Shown: positions 38,229 through 50,314 of the stretch, one piece after another | How positions within the stretch are numbered: position 1 is the first letter of the stretch | Layout of the letters: each line of letters begins with the position of its first letter | Source of the DNA: Coniella vitis | Taxonomy: Eukaryota; Ascomycota; Sordariomycetes; Diaporthales; Schizoparmaceae | Direction: 5' to 3' | NCBI GenBank assembly: GCA_011317545.1 | Contig: WUJK01000001.1 | Location: 992,001-1,056,000, forward strand | Length of the DNA stretch: 64,000 nt | Made by a program: the position numbers and the translations under genes | Notes under the pieces: generated by a model | The model's input: the letters and a program-made list of their open reading frames with translations, nothing else | The model's database searches: none | What the model was told of the DNA's origin: nothing

Positions 38229-39708
38229 TTAATTGGAGGTAATCCAAGCGGCAATGGCTGCGTTAAAAAGAGCTATAGCATTATTGTTTTAGTGAGGTTC
38301 GTGTTCATCGCTGGAAAGGTGAGTTGTAAGTAGATTACGTACCATCAAGCTCGCAACATAAAAGGCAAAGCCAAGCGGACTCGCCATTCATGGCCAACAG
38401 GGCGGAGAGATTTCTAGATTAAGTGTTAAATAGTAAGGTATAACAGTTCATTGTATAACCTACGCGACAGTTGTGATTAAAGTGCAAATAGAACCCAAAG
38501 CGGCTCTTGTGAGTAATCTTTGTAAGTGTAGGCTGCTTGAGGATCGGGTTACGTCTGCGCTACCAAGCGATATAGTATCTTTGTTCCGGTAAATTTTGGA
38601 GTAATAAATGCCTATGTCCTCGTCAACAGACAGCCCTAACCAATGGTCTGCCTGGTCCTTACCTGCAAGCGGCACAACGAATAATGTCGTGAAGTAACCC
38701 TATGATAAGTCAGATCCGCAGTTAACCATATCATAGCGGAAACCTACATTGATGATAATTTCACTCGTTATGGGAGCAATGAGTATTTTTCTCTGTATTC
38801 CGATATAACAGTCGCCATCCCTTATCACGCTGAAACGACTAAGGTAGATTTGAGTTCCTGAATACATTCACGTTGTTCCCATTGATATATATCAGCACTT
38901 ACAAGAATAATTCTGTAATACAGAGAATAGGAAAGATTACTAAAGCAATTCAGTAACAAACACTACTGGACTCAGTTTCATATGTACGTACGTAGGAAAA
39001 GGATGTTGAAAATATAAAGTTTCGATTGAAACCGAGGGCTCCGGCATGTTCGAATTATATACTATGAAGTGTCAACATTGAGTGCAAATGATGGCATAAC
39101 ATGGAGACCAGCATACCTCTCGTTCCGCCAGAAGGACATAGACAAGCTGTAGAAAGTATATTAATGTAATGTTATCCGTGGACAGGTGTGCTACTTGCCG
39201 CCTAGGGTTTTGAAGTCAGTGTACTGTTCGATGCTATGATATTCATTGGTTGAACTGGCCTTATTAGTCGCATAGCCGATTAAACACACGATCGTCGCAG
39301 CGTTGCATGCAGACTGATTTGTGGCTAAATCCCACCCACTGAATTGCAGTACTGCTGCTCCTACAGTGAATGCAAGCGTTTCCAAGTGGATCAAAAGGAC
39401 GACTATTTCTGTTAGTGAGAACGCGTTAATGGATATGGATAGGTCTTACCCCAGGATATGGCCGGTACCTTCCGCCAATCGCTAATATTCGCGGCGCGGA
39501 GCGCTATAATATATGTTATGTTGGGTCAAAATCCTAACATTACTTTCAAGAGTCCGCCGGGGAACTAACTCAAAATGCATACACATGTCCCTGTTGAAAG
39601 CAAAGGTATCAAAATGTTGATAACTTCAGCGATGGCTGGTTGCTTCACAGGCACCCCAATTGGAGCGCTCTCAAATGATCGAGAGCTATAGGCATGAAGA
39701 ACACCCAT
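38229..39708 (-). CDS. Seven-TM fungal integral membrane protein, ten small exons
   Basis: A 283-aa membrane protein assembled from ten exons: 39570-39708, 39450-39503, 39260-39408, 39117-39146, 38992-39061, 38748-38857, 38663-38699, 38464-38611, 38343-38413, 38229-38272. The summed length keeps frame to a TAA stop. Blocks in order: IAEVINILIPLLSTG, SDWRKVPAISWG, HLETLAFTVG, GWDLATNQSACNAATIVCLIG, LVYVLLAERE, SKLYIFN, GYFTTLFVVPLA, NLSALLAMNGESAWLCLLCC. I recognise this order from an unnamed fungal family of GPCR-like proteins. Oddities: intron 3 (39147-39259) begins GC instead of GT, intron 2 is only 41 nt, and the exon 5/6 join is shorter than expected. Either the GC site is used or the gene is recently damaged. 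Confidence 0.62.
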
Positions 39709-40825
39709 TTCCAACTCGCAGTACAGAGTCATATACAAGTAGTGGACTCACTAGCCTGTGGTGTCAAAGTCATTAGAACGAAGCATGTTTTCCAAAGAAA
39801 TTCTAAAGCATGATATCCGTCAGAGAATGTTTCCGTTATATACGTGACGTGAAATCTAAAACAGCTCCGAAGGCTGTTCCGAGTGGTTTACCTCAATAGA
39901 AATTTCTTGTGCGACATGGATTCAATGGCTTATTTGTGTGGTTTCAAAGTATAAGGTATGACGTCTCACTTCATTCTTGTTAGAAAAAAAAGTATCGGGG
40001 TGTGTCAGTCTCACATTGATAAACGAGCGGCCAAATCACCTACCTCGGGTGATTCATTCTTCGCAAATATTTTGCATTCTCACCTTCCTGACCCCGTCTC
40101 TCCCTCTTATCCTCAGTTCCTTCCTTACGTATATTGCGAATGTTCTATTGTTAAAACACCTCACGATCACTATCAACAATCTGGTCAAAGGAGGCTGGTT
40201 ATTTCAAGGACAGCCCCCTTTTGCTACTCGTTCATAAGAGCTGCTTCTGTGGACTGAAATAAGGACCTCACTAAGCAAGGATTATGCTAAGCTCCGTCTA
40301 CATTCTCGCGATCGAGTGTTTCACTCACCGGCTGAAACCAATGAAAGACATTAGGGCAACTCTAAGTACGCCGGAAAATGACCGTGGCTTGAGGAATATG
40401 GAAACGCGTCATCCAATCGATCCTTCTCGACGACACTCAACGAAAACACGATCTATGCTATATGGTGAAAAGACATGATTATTCGCATATAATGCAGCGA
40501 AGTACAAGACTCCATAGAACGACGCCCACGTAGCAGCAAGTCCAGGGCATATTAGCAAAATAGACAGACGCCCTAAAAAGAATATATCAAATCTCGAATG
40601 ATTGAATAATAGCACCAGCGGCCTTCCGTCCTCTAGGAGTCGTGTAGCTGTATGCATGAATATGTCTTTCACGTAAATTGCCGTTTTTGGGAGACTGTCA
40701 AAAGGTTGGAAGGATCTTTGATTTCGAAAGCCAGTAGCAAGCTGTTACAGCAATGTTACGAGTACTCATTGTATGATGGGTACGCCTTGGGAATTTTATG
40801 TTGGCATTACGTCGTGTACGTGTCC
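39709..40825. other. Intergenic left of solo LTR B
   Basis: Short open frames only (for example 39977-40237 plus and 40409-40672 minus); the latter has hydrophobic segments but no recognisable family. Confidence 0.45.
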
Positions 40826-41283
40826 TGTTATAACCCAGCCTCATACAGGTCACAGGAACAGGCCAACGCAACAAGCGCTAATAGACGGAACTATAACGGA
40901 CCGTTAGGATCTCTTATATAACCAAGTTATATAAGGTGGTATAATTAGGGTTAGGGTTAATTACTCGGATTACGGTATCGAAGTAATCGAATTATAATAA
41001 TTTTAATAATTATAGCGATTAGATTATAAACTTAAAAGTTATCTAGTATAATAACGGAAGGATATAAGGACGGTAGATTTCCTAGCTATTAGATAGTTTT
41101 CCTTATAATCTTTAGTTATAAATCTAAGTATTATTTTATATAATAGGGTAATCCCTCTTAATCTTTTATAATACTTAATATTGCTCGATAACGTACGAAG
41201 ACTTAAAGGTAATACTTCCCCGCCTGCTAATATATAACTTATAGGTACTTCTAGAATCAAGGATTCAGGCAAGGATCATTATA
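40826..41283 (+). repeat. Solo LTR of the gypsy family (LTR B), RIP-altered
   Basis: A 458-bp LTR starting TGTTATAACC and ending ATTATA (originally ATTACA), homologous along its length to 14277-14756. It is flanked by TGTCC (40821-40825) and TATCC (41284-41288), a 5-bp target duplication that differs by one TG to TA change. No internal region follows, so it is a solo LTR left by recombination. It contains TATATAA-type promoter elements near 40912-40930 and the telomere-like TTAGGGTTAGGGTTA near 40945. Confidence 0.85.
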
Positions 41284-41841
41284 TATCCGTACTACTACCG
41301 GCGCTCTTCTATTAAGCTATCCAGATAGATTATACGAGCTTAGTCTTAGATCCTTACGGTTATAAGGTCAGTATTGCTGTTATCCCTATCAATTATATAG
41401 AGGTTTCTAAAGAGATTGTTGTATTACTATACCGGTTAGTTACGCCTGAATTATTGCATTAGATATACATAACGCCGCAAGCAGATAGTAGTTCCGACTA
41501 CCCCCGCTAGTATTATTAAATATCATCGCTAAGGTGTTTATTAAGCATTATTTCCTTAAAATAATAAAATAAAGCGCAAACTGTATATAGTAGGTCGAGG
41601 AATAGGACCTTAACCAAAGTCCCACTTCCTAATATAGGAAATTGCTTATATCGGTTCTAATGATTTGTAGGCGAGTAATTTATATTTTTCTTTAGGATTA
41701 TATAAACTTTCTATAATCGAATAGAGTTGATATCTATACCCTTAAGGCTTTGTGATTATTTATAAGTTAGCAGATTATACATACAATAGTGAATATTATA
41801 CGCCAGATCAACAAAACTTTAGCAAACAAAATAAAGGCTCG
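41284..41841. other. Spacer between two solo LTRs
   Basis: AT-rich, partly RIP-like sequence with no gene. Just right of LTR B the minus strand resembles a tRNA A box (TAGCTTAATAGAAGAGC at about 41304-41320), but no B box was found nearby. Confidence 0.4.
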
Positions 41842-42243
41842 TGTAATGATCCTTGCCTAAATCCCGGATTCGTAAAGTATCTGTGATTTGTATATTAGCA
41901 GGGGAAGGAAGTATTACCTTTAGTCTTCGTACGTTTGTCGAGCAATATCAAGTGTTATAAGTGATTAAGAGGGATTACCCTATTATATGAAATGATACTT
42001 AGATTTACAACTGAAGACTATAAGGAAAACTATCTAATAGCTAGGAAATCCATCGTCCTTATATCCTTCCGTTGCTGCGTTCATCAATGTGTGGCCCATC
42101 CAGGCCCATTGATGCCCATGGTTGCCCATTGCGATGTCGATGGGCAATGATGATCCAATGTAGGATGTCTAACCCTAACCCTGATTATATCATCCTGTGT
42201 TCCTTATATGTTCCTGTGACCTGCATGACCGTGGGTCATAACA
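41842..42243 (-). repeat. Solo LTR of the gypsy family (LTR C), little RIP
   Basis: A 402-bp LTR in the opposite orientation to LTR B, reading TGTTATGACC...ATTACA on the minus strand. Perfect 5-bp target duplications GCTCG flank it (41837-41841 and 42244-42248). It keeps CpA and TpG at positions where LTRs A and B have TpA, so it shows the unmutated state. It carries the telomere-like repeat (CTAACCCTAACCC, about 42169-42181 on the plus strand) and, unlike A and B, four GCCCAT hexamers spaced exactly 10 bp apart (42094-42129). Confidence 0.88.
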
Positions 42244-42248
42244 GCTCG

Positions 42249-42780
42249 GGTACGATTTCAACATTGAAATAACAAATGACAAACTATTCGGTATCGTATG
42301 AACTTGGAGGTTAGAGATTTTACGCAATCATTCATCCCTTCATCAAGCAATATTATAAAGTACAATTTATTGATCATTTCTAAAAAGTCTTATATAGAGA
42401 AGACGAATAATAAATTCTAAAATGGATAACCTAAATTGGTTTGGCTTCGTCATAACTCCTACCATTAACTATATGTTTTTAACAAACAGTGAAATATGAA
42501 CGAAATATTAAGCATATATACTTTATGGTCATATTATCCGCCGTATCATATAATGAATTTCAATTTTGAAATAAGATCTCTAATACCGCTATAAGATTTT
42601 CAAGCTTTCATCCAGCCCTTTCTCATTGTTGACAGTTTCTGATTCGGTCTTTGCGAACCATGACCCTGATTTTACGAGTCAAATCAAGCATAATGAGTAG
42701 AAGGACCCAAAGCCTTGATCTAGCTGAAGAAAGGGTCGGAATTATATTCGCAGCAGAGTCAGGTTTCTGTTTTTTCAGAC
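42249..42780. other. Intergenic, 3' side of the Zn2Cys6 gene
   Basis: AT-rich with nothing coding seen. Confidence 0.5.
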
Positions 42781-45046
42781 TCAAAGATGCAGCTCCGTCG
42801 TTTCTTTGACCAGATTTTCAAGCCTTTGTTTGTGCGCGTTGACGTCGATCCACTGAAGGTCAATCGGCCAAGACGAGTTCACCTGTTCTCCTAACTCCAT
42901 TTCCTCCTTTTGCCCTTCTTCCGGAATGTCATCAATGTCCTTGAGCAGGTGCTGACCTTGGACACCCAACTTGGCTTTCAGAATACGAAAAACAACTCCA
43001 GCAAGATAGCAGCTCCGACTTTGCTCACGGAGTCCTTTTGCGGATAGAACCACAGATGACCGTGTATCTTCCAGCTCACTAGGCTGAGAACTTTGGAGAC
43101 CCTTCAAATGTAGAAAACCCAGGAAGGATATCAAGTGGACCATGAAGAGGTCGTACAACTCGAATCCATGTCGGAGGTAATATAAACGTAAGAGTGTCTC
43201 GTATCGGATCGTTGCGTCCTGCAACGTCTTCTGTACGCTTGTGTCGCTAGACGCTTGTCTCGAGGACATACAGAGAGTTTCTAATAAGTATACGATTACG
43301 TTATAGTAATGCATACTGAGAGAATCAGTAAAATGAAGCGAATCTATAATATGGGATTTGGCACAAAAGATGATCATGTGACTTACTGGAGCTTCAGTTG
43401 CCACGGAAAGCATATTTCTCTTGCTGTCAGAGTCGTCGGAAGATTTTGATACCAATTATTAAGCCGAATGCAGAAAGCTTGTATCCGACCAATGATAACA
43501 TTGGGCGCTGGTTGTGCCGGGCCAAAAAATGTCACAGCAATATCGTTGATGATAGCTCGGAATTCAGACATGGCTTTGAAGGTACTCCTATAGTTGACTG
43601 GCACAGGCTTTTTGCTGGACGGATACCGTAGCCAAAACTCACCGTAGCAGTTGGAGGTTCCAGAAATGTCCGGTAACGCTACGTCAGGAGCTGAGGGTAA
43701 TAACGGTAACTCGAAGACATGAAAGCTATGGACGCTTGAATCATGTCAGTAATTCCCCTATTCACAGAACACTGGCGAATATTACTCACGCCTGTAATCC
43801 AAATAATGCCCATGCTGTGATTGCTCTTGCATTATACTGGGCGTGATCAACGACTTGCACTGGTTTAGAGAAGAGCTGCAAAGCATGAGCAGCAGAGACG
43901 GCGTGCATCAAGTAAGATTTCCCGATCTTGTCGCTACCATTCCCGTCGGTCACGACTGATAGCACAATTGCAGCCTGTATAGTTGTAAGTCGAGCCCTTC
44001 CGACTTCGAGTTCCCATAGTCGGCGTGCCTCAGCGAGGAATTGGTACCCTAGCGTCCGCGGATCCCAGAATTCGGCACGACTTGTCAGATTGGGGTAGCT
44101 ATGCTAGACGAGAACCTTAGCAAAATGGGTATTGAATCCCATGACACACTGATACTTACACAAGCTGCCGCAAGGATGGCATTGACTAGGAGGGAGGAAC
44201 AGTATCGTTTGCCACCAACAGTCATGTCTTCTAGGAAGTAGTCCTTCTGAAAGGCTGGGTACCAAGTGTATTCTGTCAAGAAGTAGCTTTGTAGAAGTTT
44301 CTTTAGGAGCGTGTCATCATCAATGACTTTTGTCCATGTCTTTGCCCTTACAACATCCAAGCGAGGATCAACGATCTCAGCTGCATGATATGGAATGTTG
44401 TAAATAACACTATCATCGGTCGACAACTCCTTCTCACTGCCTGGGTAGCCTTCATATGAAAACTTGTACAACCAAGAATCCAGATACGGGTTGCCTTCTC
44501 GAAGCAGGGCGGTGGGCATAGACTTGGAGTATGGAAATGAATATCGATAGTGGATATCGGGCGTTATATGGAGCTGTAGAAGGAGGTCGGCCTCTTGAAT
44601 AGACTGGAGAATTGCTTGTACATTGTCACCTTTTCGGATCCTGCTGAGGATCTGAGTGGCTCCAGATTCGCTCGTTGTGGCGAGGATACGAAACAATTCT
44701 TCGTATGTATTGGACCTTTGCTGCAACTCGGCACATTTGCGCCTCGAGGCCTGGGATGGAGTCTCTCCTGGAGCAGCCTTGTATTGGCATACCACGTTAC
44801 GCCTCAAACAGGATAAACATTGAGGTCGAGCCCCGTCGCACTAGGAAAGGCTTGTGTTAAGTCTTGTGCCTGGAAGAAATCATGCCCTCACAAACCACAT
44901 ACTCGGGATCGCCGTAGTTGACAAGGTACACAGGCGGATAGGATATGCCTAGGTTTTCCTATAGGGGTTCTGTTGCTGGGCGCTTGGGTTTCAACCTGCG
45001 GATGTCCCCGACGAGGGCCGGGTAAAAGCGAACGAAACATGGTCAT
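42781..45046 (-). CDS. Zn2Cys6 transcription factor (NirA-like architecture)
   Basis: A 673-aa nuclear regulator. Exons: 44903-45046, 44160-44840, 43790-44103, 43387-43734, 42781-43315; introns of 62, 56, 55 and 71 bp. The DNA-binding domain spans the first intron: ACVPCQLRRSR joins CDGARPQCLSCLRRNVVC, giving the Cys spacing C-x2-C-x6-C-x6-C-x2-C-x6-C. A coiled-coil-like linker follows, then the NIEEVLRS-like region (ATQILSRIRKGDNVQAILQSI) and the fungal regulatory middle homology region (YCSSLLVNAILAAAC, HSYPNLTS, LGYQFLAEARRLWELE, WLRYPSS). Two start codons, 45046 and 45040, are in frame. Target genes are not evident from the neighbours. Confidence 0.88.
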
Positions 45047-46649
45047 GGCAAATACGCCCGTTTTCTCTGCGTCTCAGCTATTCACCTGGGCCGCTTATAT
45101 TGCAACAAAGAATCGGTTTCTGCTTCTTCCGCAGCTACCAGGTAGATTGCATCGGAATTTCGCCATTCCACTTCCAGCCGGCCTCTGGAAACCTAGTGGA
45201 GAGGATAGTGGACGTAAGTCTAGATGCTATAGATTTCCTGTAGGGAACACTGGGTATTGATTTACCAAAGGAATGATAGAAAGCCTTAAAGTAGCCACGT
45301 CATACTCACGCAATATATCGGGGGTTGGACGTTGGACGTTGACTCATTATGATATCATAGACCTCAACGCAAGTCACGTGTTACAAAACAGATAAAAATG
45401 TTGCAACGGGATTGATGCACGGGGGTTGATGCGCCGTACTATGTACTTAGGCGGGTGTCCTTCAAGCTGGCCTGGCTGGCTACATGGCCTCATGCTGCGC
45501 ACCGTCAAGCCCTCCCGGGCTTTGGAACGCGTTTCAGCGACATGCACGACTTTGGACGCTTCTGTAACTTTCATTTGCTTTGATATCTGCTGAGGGGTTA
45601 AGCGAGTGACTCGGAGATGATTCGGAAACTACGGTCTTACTGAAGCTTTTAAACCAAGCTGCTTTCTGCGCATCACCAGCAGAGGCTACTTCCGCCGACA
45701 AGCAACTTCTGCTCAAAGAGCTTAATATGACGCCCACTATGGCATCACCTACTCCTTCTGCTTGTATTTGTTCATGCCCAAGTCGAAATGAAGTACAATC
45801 TTTAGAGCGCAAACGGCCGAGTCCCCGCTTCAACCCTGTACGCCGCCAATAGGTGTGGAGAACGTAGAGGAACTCTCACTGAGGGCCGCACGCCCACCTT
45901 AGTTGTGACAATTTATCAGGTGGGCATAACGGCGATAGAAAGCCTGAAAAGATGAAAAAGCTTCCGCCAGGAAAGAGTGTGGTCGTTGGTGATTAGTAAC
46001 AACAGTACAGCATTTGATTACGGTTGCCTTGCCAATCATGCAGTCAAGCAGTATGCAGTCTTGACTCTAAACGCATTTAACAAAGGTCAAAGTTTTATTA
46101 GGGACCCAGGTTTCTGACTTGCATTTCGTTGCGGGACATATGCATTCCAAAGAAGTGGCTGGTTCCCATGTACAATGGTCATACTGATCAAGTGAAACAC
46201 GGAACATATAGTTGCGGTTCGGGTTGGTTTTGGGAGCGTACTCAAGAAGTTATGGCGAGGCTCACGACCTGTCATCAAGTGAAGTTACCAGGATCATCTG
46301 ATAAGATTTATTCCAGCTTCTACGTCGCTATAGCCGTTTCTCGTGTCGCGCCTGCATACTCAGCCAAAGACAAGCTATAGATCGTGTGAACTAAGGTGAT
46401 ACAAACATCGCGCCGGGAAGCGGACGTGTACCGCCTACAGTGGATAACTTACTCGTAAGGGGTATTTGATTATATCTAACACCCTGCCTCCCTTGCATAT
46501 ACTTATGTAGACCTCCTAGCAAAGCCGGAAGCAAGTAATGCATATTAGAATCCGTTTCTTTACAATAAACTCTGATAGGAAGCGCTCATTTTTGCTTTTC
46601 TGACAGTGGTATTTTACCGCATTGCTCCGCCAAGGCAAAGTGCTACACG
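45047..46649. other. Intergenic, no sup­ported gene
   Basis: Includes the Zn2Cys6 promoter. Short frames such as 45534-45833 (minus) lack any domain. Confidence 0.5.
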
Positions 46650-48765
46650 CTACCAAACCACCTGCCACTCTCCACTGCTGAAGCCGATGATCTGAGAGAA
46701 AGCCTGGTCTCGCTGATGGACGTCTTTGAGATAATATTCCTTGCCATCTTTCAGGAACAGTTTCAAGTCCTTTCCCGAGTCGGGTTTCAGCTTTGCAATG
46801 CTTTTAGCGATAATGCGGTCGGCCTTGTGGATTCTATCGATCTCTTCATATCGAAAACTCCACGCTGATTTATGGCCAATATCTGAGATGAAGCGAACAA
46901 AGGATGGACCCACGGCCAGGCAACCTGAGTGGTCGGCATAATGAGCCGTATAAAAGTTTTGAGGCTCCTCATGATCGGGTGCAGCGGATACAGGTAGCGT
47001 CATGGGTGCTGGACTGTATGCTATTCCCTGTTGTTGTTTATGGTGAGCGCCTTCGGCTTGGATGGCCTTGATAGCCCATTCAGCTATTCAACATTATGAT
47101 CAGCCCTGTACTCTATGACTCTGCGTATGAGTATGATGAAGCTCAACTCACCATGGGTGGGAATATTCCATAATGCACCAAGTGCTGGGGAAACCAGGAG
47201 TCGATAATCGGGAAAGTTGCTGGCAATTGGAAACAGGCAAAAGAAAGTTATTCCCATAGCTAACGTAAGAGTTTTGACCAGGAGCCATACGGGGCATATA
47301 GCAGTTATCAATATTGCGACTATTAGAAGCCCAAGAGATGCTTCCGTCCGGGCCGGTACCGTCCATTCGTAGAAGCTATGTATTCATAAGTAAGCATCTG
47401 CTGGTCATCAAGTGGGGTAGGGGTAAGGATACCTACTTGCGTACTCTCTCGAAAAGGTTGGCTAGATCGGCTAGTTGTATCATGAGCCATGGTCCCACGC
47501 TCTCTACAATCTCGTCTGCCCACTTTTCGTCACCTCTCTTCTCGATGAACTCCATCAGGGATAGCGACAAGGTATGTACGTCCTCCCTATGCTTAATATC
47601 ATCACGGAGATCATCGAGGGTGTTGCCGTGCACACGTCGTTCTACAACGAAGAAGACGATAGCAGCCAGCTGGTATCAGTTTAGCAAAAATACTTGATGA
47701 AAACAAATGTATAGAACGATGGACGTACGATACCAGGGAGCAACAGATTCAAATACCAAAGTATAAGATAAATGAGCAAATACTTGGTCGTCTCCGTTCG
47801 ATTCTCCCAACGGTAAACTCGGCGCGTGGTCATTATCAATTCTTGGAAAGGTGTAGTCGCAACGAGCAAGCGCTCAATATTCGGCATAATCGTTTTTTTT
47901 GATGGATCTGGCGGCTGAGAGCCATACCCAATGTACTGCCCCCCATACTTATAAGTGTAATAGATCATCAACTAAAACGTGGTATTAGAGACAGCTGCAA
48001 AACGTAAACAGGTGCTTTATTGGTACTGACATGCTGAAAGTATGCTTTCCAGTCGGTAACGATGTGTTGCCGGGCATCCTTGGTTTGGAAGTCTGTTCTC
48101 TGCTTCCTGCCAATCGTCCCCCGTGGTGATCTCCGTACCTTCGTGACATGTCGGTCGAGTGTCCAACGGATGAAGGTATTTTGGCGCTGTTTCATTAGCT
48201 CGGAAAGCTTTTGATCGGCGCGTTCTCTTTCTTCGTCTGTCCTTGCATCCATCACCGCATCGTAGGCTTTAACCATTTCAACTTCCTGCCCATGTGGAAC
48301 CTCTTTCGCCGCGATATTCGCTGCAACTTCATGATTGCCATGTTTGGACACCTTTGACTTTGCTGATTGGATAGGGTGGTGAGTAAAGTCCTCAATGGTG
48401 TGTTTCTTCTCCTCTGATGGGCGATGCGTAAGTCTCGAGCAAGACTCATCGCCGCTCTCTGCAAGGATATCCGGTTCGACGTTAGGGTTATTCGCCTTCT
48501 TGGTCAGGTGTAGCTTTTCCTTTAGCTTGGCCGCCGCTTGATGTCTATGTTCATTGACCGTGCTGAGCACATGTCGTTGTGATTGTTTCGATCCTTTCTC
48601 TGCCTGTTCATCAGCCTCAGGCACAGGATTAGCGTCGTCCCTGTTTCTTATATCCTGAGGAAGCTGGATTTGGCCTTTATCATCAATAGCAGCCCGGTCC
48701 AATCCGTTGTCAAGGGCATCAACGGGAACAAAGCCGGTATTAGAAGGTACGTTATCTGGTTGCAT
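46650..48765 (-). CDS. GRAM-like domain integral membrane protein
   Basis: A 622-aa membrane protein. Exons: 48031-48765, 47729-47971, 47437-47669, 47152-47375, 46650-47083; introns of 59, 59, 61 and 68 bp with good consensus. The N-terminal 200 residues are charged and probably cytosolic. Hydrophobic segments follow: YLLIYLILWYLNLLLPGILAAIVFFVV, then a helical loop (DDLRDDIKHREDV, KWADEIVESVGPWLMIQLADLANLF), then two more TM helices around LGLLIVAILITAICPVWLLV and MGITFFCLFPIA. The last 115 residues (GCLAVGPSFVRFISD to IIGFSSGEWQVVW) have the strand pattern of a GRAM/PH-like domain, which usually binds phosphoinositides or regulates lipid transfer. I recall the arrangement as conserved in Pezizomycotina; its function is unknown. 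Confidence 0.82.
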
Positions 48766-50314
48766 TTCGACCTGATAGGCCTAAGGAACGTCGTTGGTAA
48801 ATTCGCTATAGAAGCATCTGGGCTTGAATTCGAAAACGTCGGTGATGTCGCCTGTGGCAGGTTGCTATGACTTATGTTACGCGGATCTAAGACCTGTCGC
48901 CTTATTTAAAGCAGCCTTTACTGCTAATAATGATGATGATGGATCGTCAATCGGCTACACACACACGTGAGACAAAAAAGTTGCAAATGACATTGAGATG
49001 ACGGAACAAGGGTTGTACAATTTACAAAGTACACTGCATGTTTTCGCCTTGGATCTGGGTACAATTGGCATGACGTCGTCTTACGGCTCCGTCTACTTCA
49101 ACCCTGTCGTCTTCGATCCTTTGTTCTGTCGCAGTATACCAATTAACAAAGTAATACCGTCTGTCAAGGTCCCACAGAGACTGCATAATTCTTTAGCGCC
49201 GAGGCCAAAGTTATTATAAGCACTCGGAAGAAACAGCTCGATTGGCCTACATAGTCAAGGCTAAGGACACAAAAGCAAGCTCAAACGGCTTGGTTGGTGG
49301 TTGTCTTTTTAAAAAGACAAATAGCGCATACAATCCTTGTTGTTTTTTTAAGAAAAAAAAGAAAGGAAAAGAAAAAGGAAAAGATAAAAGAAAGGAAAAG
49401 AAAGAGAAAAGAAAACAAAAGGGGGAAAAACCCTGCATCGCGGAGTAACAGCTCATCGCACACACGCTGCAGCGCAAACTTGAAGGCGTAGCTACTATAT
49501 AGCTTCACTCTAAATCCAAGCCAACTATTATATATAGAACAGCATCACCGAGGCGGCTCGTCAGGTTCCAGGAGGGTCATCTAGAATTTACTAAGTAGGC
49601 TATATTCATGGTGTTTTTTTTTTTCATGTTCGAGGCTGACATCCGTGATGACGGCGAGCCTGGCATATGGGTAGCACCATAATTCAACCTTTTCCGAGAT
49701 ATATACAATGTCAACGCCTGATTCACTTAACCATTTTCCACCTTGCGTAGGTTTAGAGCATGACTGGCGATCCTCTGTATCCGACGCCATGGCTCCGTAG
49801 CGCTTCGTTATTCCCATCATCATCGGACATATTCCATATACTGTAAACGAGAAAGCTACTCCAAATGCAAGGGCTCGACTTATGGAAACGACGCCGTACA
49901 ATCATAGCATGACGTGATGAGTACCTTCGCTTCGCCCTGGACTGTCCCTCGTGGTGGGAAAGGAAGGAAACGGCCAAATCAAGGGGATGAGTAAGTTAAA
50001 AGCAGAAGGGTTATTGGACCGGAGGGAATAGTGAACCTTCCAGCGGTCTAAAGGTCTTTTTTGTACCGCTTGGTTAGAGTTCCTATGAACGACAGAATGT
50101 GGTTCGACGATGGAACACGAACAGAAAACTTGCGAAGTGGAAAAGGTTCTTATGACTCAAATCAGTTCTCATACATGCAAACGTGTTTGATCTGTAGCAG
50201 ATAAAATAACTGAAGATAAAAAGAATCCATGTGTTTTCTCTTTATACAATTTCACTCCCATTCAACATGACGCCCAACTCATAATTCGTGCCTATGTTCC
50301 TGTATCATCAATGT
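48766..50314. other. Intergenic with purine tract
   Basis: No gene seen. Contains an A/G-rich tract at about 49350-49432 and a T run near 49615. Confidence 0.5.
49350..49432. repeat. Polypurine (A/G) tract
   Basis: About 80 bp of almost pure A and G with irregular AAAGG/AAGAA units; the strand bias makes triplex formation possible. Confidence 0.75.

Noticed and set aside
41284..41325. Primer-binding site for a half-tRNA just after LTR B
   Set aside because: The TATCC that follows the LTR matches the left flank TGTCC, so this is genomic flank of a solo LTR.
40947..42181. A DNA transposon with long terminal inverted repeats ending in telomere-like sequence
   Set aside because: Homology extends beyond the TTAGGG motif to TG...CA ends, and each arm has its own 5-bp duplication, so these are two solo LTRs in opposite orientation.
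44973..45260. Plus-strand open frame of 95 codons
   Set aside because: It overlaps the first exon and promoter of the minus-strand Zn2Cys6 gene, whose Cys cluster is convincing.
49242..49508. Several overlapping frames rich in Lys/Glu or Phe/Ser
   Set aside because: Direct translation of the polypurine tract, not genes.
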